From Bacteroidales bacterium UBA1736 (GTDB lineage: Bacteria; Bacteroidota; Bacteroidia; Bacteroidales; UBA932), in NCBI GenBank assembly GCA_002315825.1, contig DCIC01000124.1:16669-24419 (forward strand): 7,751 nt of DNA, written 5' to 3'. Both the position numbers and the translations under genes were made by a program. Under the pieces are notes generated by a model. It saw only the letters and a program-made list of their open reading frames with translations, searched no databases and had not been told where the DNA came from. Each line of letters begins with the position of its first letter. The first letter of the stretch is position 1. Below are positions 5,908 through 7,751 of the stretch, piece by piece.

Positions 5908-7072
5908 AGAAGAGTCTCTTCTCAGATTTCATCCCTGGGTGTTTTCCGGAGCAGTGGCAGAGATAATCGGGAACCCTGCAGAAGGTGATGTGGTGGCAGT
6001 ATATTCCAGTGATGGGCAATGCCTTGCGTGCGGACACTACCAGATAGGTTCCATAGCAGTCAGGGTATTGTGCTTCGGGTCCGACCACCTGCCGGAGGAT
6101 TTCTGGGTGGAAATGCTCCGAGAGGCATACAGGGTAAGAGAAGCTGTGGGTCTGTGCAATTCGGACAAGACCAATTGTTACAGATTGGTACACGGGGAGG
6201 GCGACAATCTTCCGGGGCTCATCATTGATTATTATGACGGAGTATGCGTAATGCAGGCTCATTCTGTTGGAATGTTCAGAGCCAAGCGTCAGATATGTGA
6301 GGCGTTGAAGTCCATATACTCAGACAAGCTCAAGGCTGTATATGACAAGAGTTCTATGACAGCCCCATTTAAGGCCGGCCTCGATCTTGTGGACGGCTAC
6401 CTTTATACAAAAGATGGTTTCAACGACAAGCAGCAAACTGTCCTTGAGAACGGGAACAAGTTTATCGTAAACTGGACAGAGGGTCAGAAAACCGGTTTTT
6501 TCCTTGACCAGAGGGACAATAGGGATATGGTAGGCAGATATGCCCCCGGCCGCACTGTTCTGAATCTATTCTGCTACACGGGAGGCTTTTCCGTGTATGC
6601 GCTTGCCCACGGAGCCAAGAGTGTGGATTCAGTGGACAGTTCATCCAAGGCAATGGCCCTTGTGGATGAGAACATACGGCTCAACTTCGGTGACAACTGC
6701 AATCACAATTCATATTGCACGGATGCAATTGAGTTTGTCAAAAACTCACAGAGCGGCAAATACGACCTGATGATAGTGGACCCCCCGGCATTCGCCAAGC
6801 ATAGAGGTGCCCTGTCAAACGCTTTGCGAGCCTATCAAAGACTGAATGCCGCCGCAATATCCAAAGTTGCAGCAGGTGGACTCGTATTCACTTTCAGCTG
6901 CTCACAAGTAGTGGACAAGGAGGCTTTCGCTCTTGCCGTATTCTCCGCCGCCGCGCAGGCAAAAAGGAAAGTCCGCATTCTGGATAGATTCAACCAGCCT
7001 GCGGACCATTCCGTATCCATTTATCATCCAGAAGGAGAGTACCTGAAAGGACTGCTCCTGTACGTGGAGTGA
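5879..7072 (+). CDS. rlmI: Class I SAM-dependent rRNA cytosine-C5 methyltransferase, RlmI family
   Basis: A 397-residue protein of the RlmI (YccW) family, which in E. coli makes m5C1962 in 23S rRNA. The N-terminal PUA RNA-binding domain (about 1-75) carries the conserved HPWVFSGAV (18-26). A linker domain follows, with LVHGEGDNLPGLIIDYY (103-119). TGFFLDQRDNR (205-215) leads into the Rossmann methyltransferase domain. There VLNLFCYTGGFSVYAL (227-242) is SAM motif I, SVDSSSKAM (251-259) motif II, DLMIVDPPAFAK (296-307) motif IV, and FSCSQ with Cys341 (339-343) motif VI, which carries the catalytic nucleophile in this family. All key residues are intact. The start ATG lies 29 bp inside the exonuclease gene, which suggests coupled translation. 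The exact target base in this organism is inferred from the family. Confidence 0.93.
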   Translation: MYKVILKKRREESLLRFHPWVFSGAVAEIIGNPAEGDVVAVYSSDGQCLACGHYQIGSIAVRVLCFGSDHLPEDFWVEMLREAYRVREAVGLCNSDKTNCYRLVHGEGDNLPGLIIDYYDGVCVMQAHSVGMFRAKRQICEALKSIYSDKLKAVYDKSSMTAPFKAGLDLVDGYLYTKDGFNDKQQTVLENGNKFIVNWTEGQKTGFFLDQRDNRDMVGRYAPGRTVLNLFCYTGGFSVYALAHGAKSVDSVDSSSKAMALVDENIRLNFGDNCNHNSYCTDAIEFVKNSQSGKYDLMIVDPPAFAKHRGALSNALRAYQRLNAAAISKVAAGGLVFTFSCSQVVDKEAFALAVFSAAAQAKRKVRILDRFNQPADHSVSIYHPEGEYLKGLLLYVE

Positions 7073-7630
7073 TTATTTGTTTCTGCCTTCTTTCCTCGCT
7101 TCTCTCGCAGCAGCTCTGGCGGCAGCTTTTTCAGCGGCAGCCTGCTCTTCCATAAGATGAGCGCCCATAGTGGTAATCAGGAGCACGCCATTGCCTCCCT
7201 GTACACCATAGATACTTGCAGATGAATCCTTGAGCACTTCAACCGAATAAATGTTGTTCGGATCGAGGTTATAGATGCTGGACACCTGCACACCGTCCAC
7301 GATAAACAAGGGGGAAGAGTTGGACGAATTGCTGCTCACTCCGCGCACAATAATTTTCGGATCGCTCCCGGCAACGGGGATAACCTGGACACCCGGCACC
7401 TGGCCATTGATATACTCCACAATGGAGTTGTAGCTTCCGATACGTTTCTGATCGACAGTAACTTTGCTGACAGAATAATTGTTGGAATCTTTGTCGGTCT
7501 TTCCGTAGCCCACATTCACACTTTCACCACCCGCTTCGGGCTCGGAGTACTGAACTGCTGCCTGCTGCGCGCCACAAGAGAGGCAGAAGACATAGAGTAA
7601 AGACAGAATTAGAGTTCGGAAAAGTTTCAT
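7073..7630 (-). CDS. Stand-alone TonB-receptor plug-domain lipoprotein (SusC-like plug, no barrel)
   Basis: A protein of 185 residues. The signal peptide (1-18) ends in CLSC with Cys19 as probable lipidation site, so it should be anchored in an outer or inner membrane facing the periplasm. The body is one SusC/RagA-type plug domain: VNVGYGKTDK (38-47), a short helix with INGQVPGVQV (74-83), IIVRG (93-97), PLFIVDGV (107-114), and the block from LDPNNIYSVEVLKDSSASIYG to GVLLITT (122-154). Full receptors continue for some 700-900 residues of beta-barrel. Here the protein ends with an alanine- and charge-rich helix (158-180) and a stop. The reading frame is clean and has its own signal peptide, so it looks like a genuine small protein rather than a decayed receptor. 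It starts 4 bp after the upstream membrane-protein gene and ends directly against the rlmI stop. Its function is unknown. Confidence 0.85.
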   Translation of the reverse strand: MKLFRTLILSLLYVFCLSCGAQQAAVQYSEPEAGGESVNVGYGKTDKDSNNYSVSKVTVDQKRIGSYNSIVEYINGQVPGVQVIPVAGSDPKIIVRGVSSNSSNSSPLFIVDGVQVSSIYNLDPNNIYSVEVLKDSSASIYGVQGGNGVLLITTMGAHLMEEQAAAEKAAARAAAREARKEGRNK

Positions 7631-7634
7631 ATGG

Positions 7635-7751
7635 CTATACCTTTAAAAATACATTCTTCTTTTTCAGGAAATAAAGGAACAGCCAGCTGACAGCGAAATA
7701 GCCGACGGCATTGATAAGATTGGCAAGCGGCTCGGGACTGAGCTCGGCAAG
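7635..7751 (-). CDS. C-terminal end of an integral membrane protein (38 residues, 5' end outside window)
   Basis: On the minus strand the frame is open from the window edge to a TAG stop at 7635-7637. It encodes a final hydrophobic segment (LINAVGYFAVSWLFLYFL, fragment residues 12-29) followed by a basic KKKNVFLKV tail. This is the usual end of a multi-pass inner-membrane protein whose C-terminus is cytoplasmic. The ending faintly recalls Bacteroidales acyltransferases of the heparan-glucosaminide N-acetyltransferase type, but 38 residues are too few to name it. The stop lies 4 bp before the ATG of the plug lipoprotein, so the two genes probably share a transcript. Confidence 0.65.
   Translation of the reverse strand, partial: LAELSPEPLANLINAVGYFAVSWLFLYFLKKKNVFLKV

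Noticed and set aside
5834..6262. A 142-codon minus-strand open frame across the exonuclease/rlmI junction
   Set aside because: It is antisense to two well-supported genes, and its translation shows no recognisable motif, signal peptide or regular composition.
7073..7630. The plug lipoprotein as a decayed fragment of a full TonB receptor
   Set aside because: It has its own lipoprotein signal, a clean frame and a composed helical tail, and no barrel sequence follows in any frame before the rlmI gene.
1..7751. CRISPR arrays, transfer RNAs, insertion sequences, phage or defence genes
   Set aside because: Nearly every base is covered by recognisable cellular genes. The three non-coding gaps total about 140 bp and contain only a terminator and divergent promoters.

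Overview
The window looks like the chromosome of a member of the Bacteroidota, most likely the order Bacteroidales. The reasons are two divergent promoters carrying the Bacteroides-type -7 motif TAnnTTTG, genes without strong Shine-Dalgarno sequences, a SusC-style TonB plug protein, and a lipoprotein with an acidic stretch right after its lipid-bearing cysteine, as in Bacteroidetes surface lipoproteins. I cannot place it to genus. Gene density is very high. The only non-coding stretches are 439-519, 4221-4274 and 7631-7634, and there is no RNA gene, insertion sequence, CRISPR array or prophage gene.

Layout. (1) 1-438 is the 3' end of a glyceraldehyde-3-phosphate dehydrogenase gene, closed by a strong intrinsic terminator. 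(2) 520-3028 is a tightly packed forward run: an exported papain-like C1 (bleomycin-hydrolase type) peptidase, phosphatidylserine synthase PssA, and a small alpha/beta hydrolase that starts inside pssA. (3) 3018-4220, on the minus strand, is a fold-type I PLP aminotransferase whose 3' end overlaps the hydrolase tail to tail. (4) 4221-4274 is a 54-bp divergent promoter region in which the two -7 boxes form an inverted repeat. (5) 4275-7072 is a second forward run in which each gene overlaps the next: a lipoprotein of unrecognised function, a WRN/RNase D-like 3'-5' exonuclease, and an RlmI-type 23S rRNA cytosine methyltransferase. (6) 7073-7751, on the minus strand, holds a small free-standing TonB-receptor plug lipoprotein, preceded by the last 38 codons of a membrane protein that runs off the window.

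Most genes are housekeeping: glycolysis, phospholipid synthesis, amino-acid metabolism and RNA processing or modification. Two entries stand out. The lipoprotein at 4275-5258 has an order of strands, motifs and spacing that resembles glutamate/aspartate racemases, but neither catalytic cysteine position is kept. It may be an outer-membrane-anchored pseudo-racemase. The plug-only lipoprotein at 7073-7630 keeps the SusC plug signature but has no beta-barrel and ends in an alanine/charge-rich helix. Both are inferences from reading the sequence and need structure or profile comparison.
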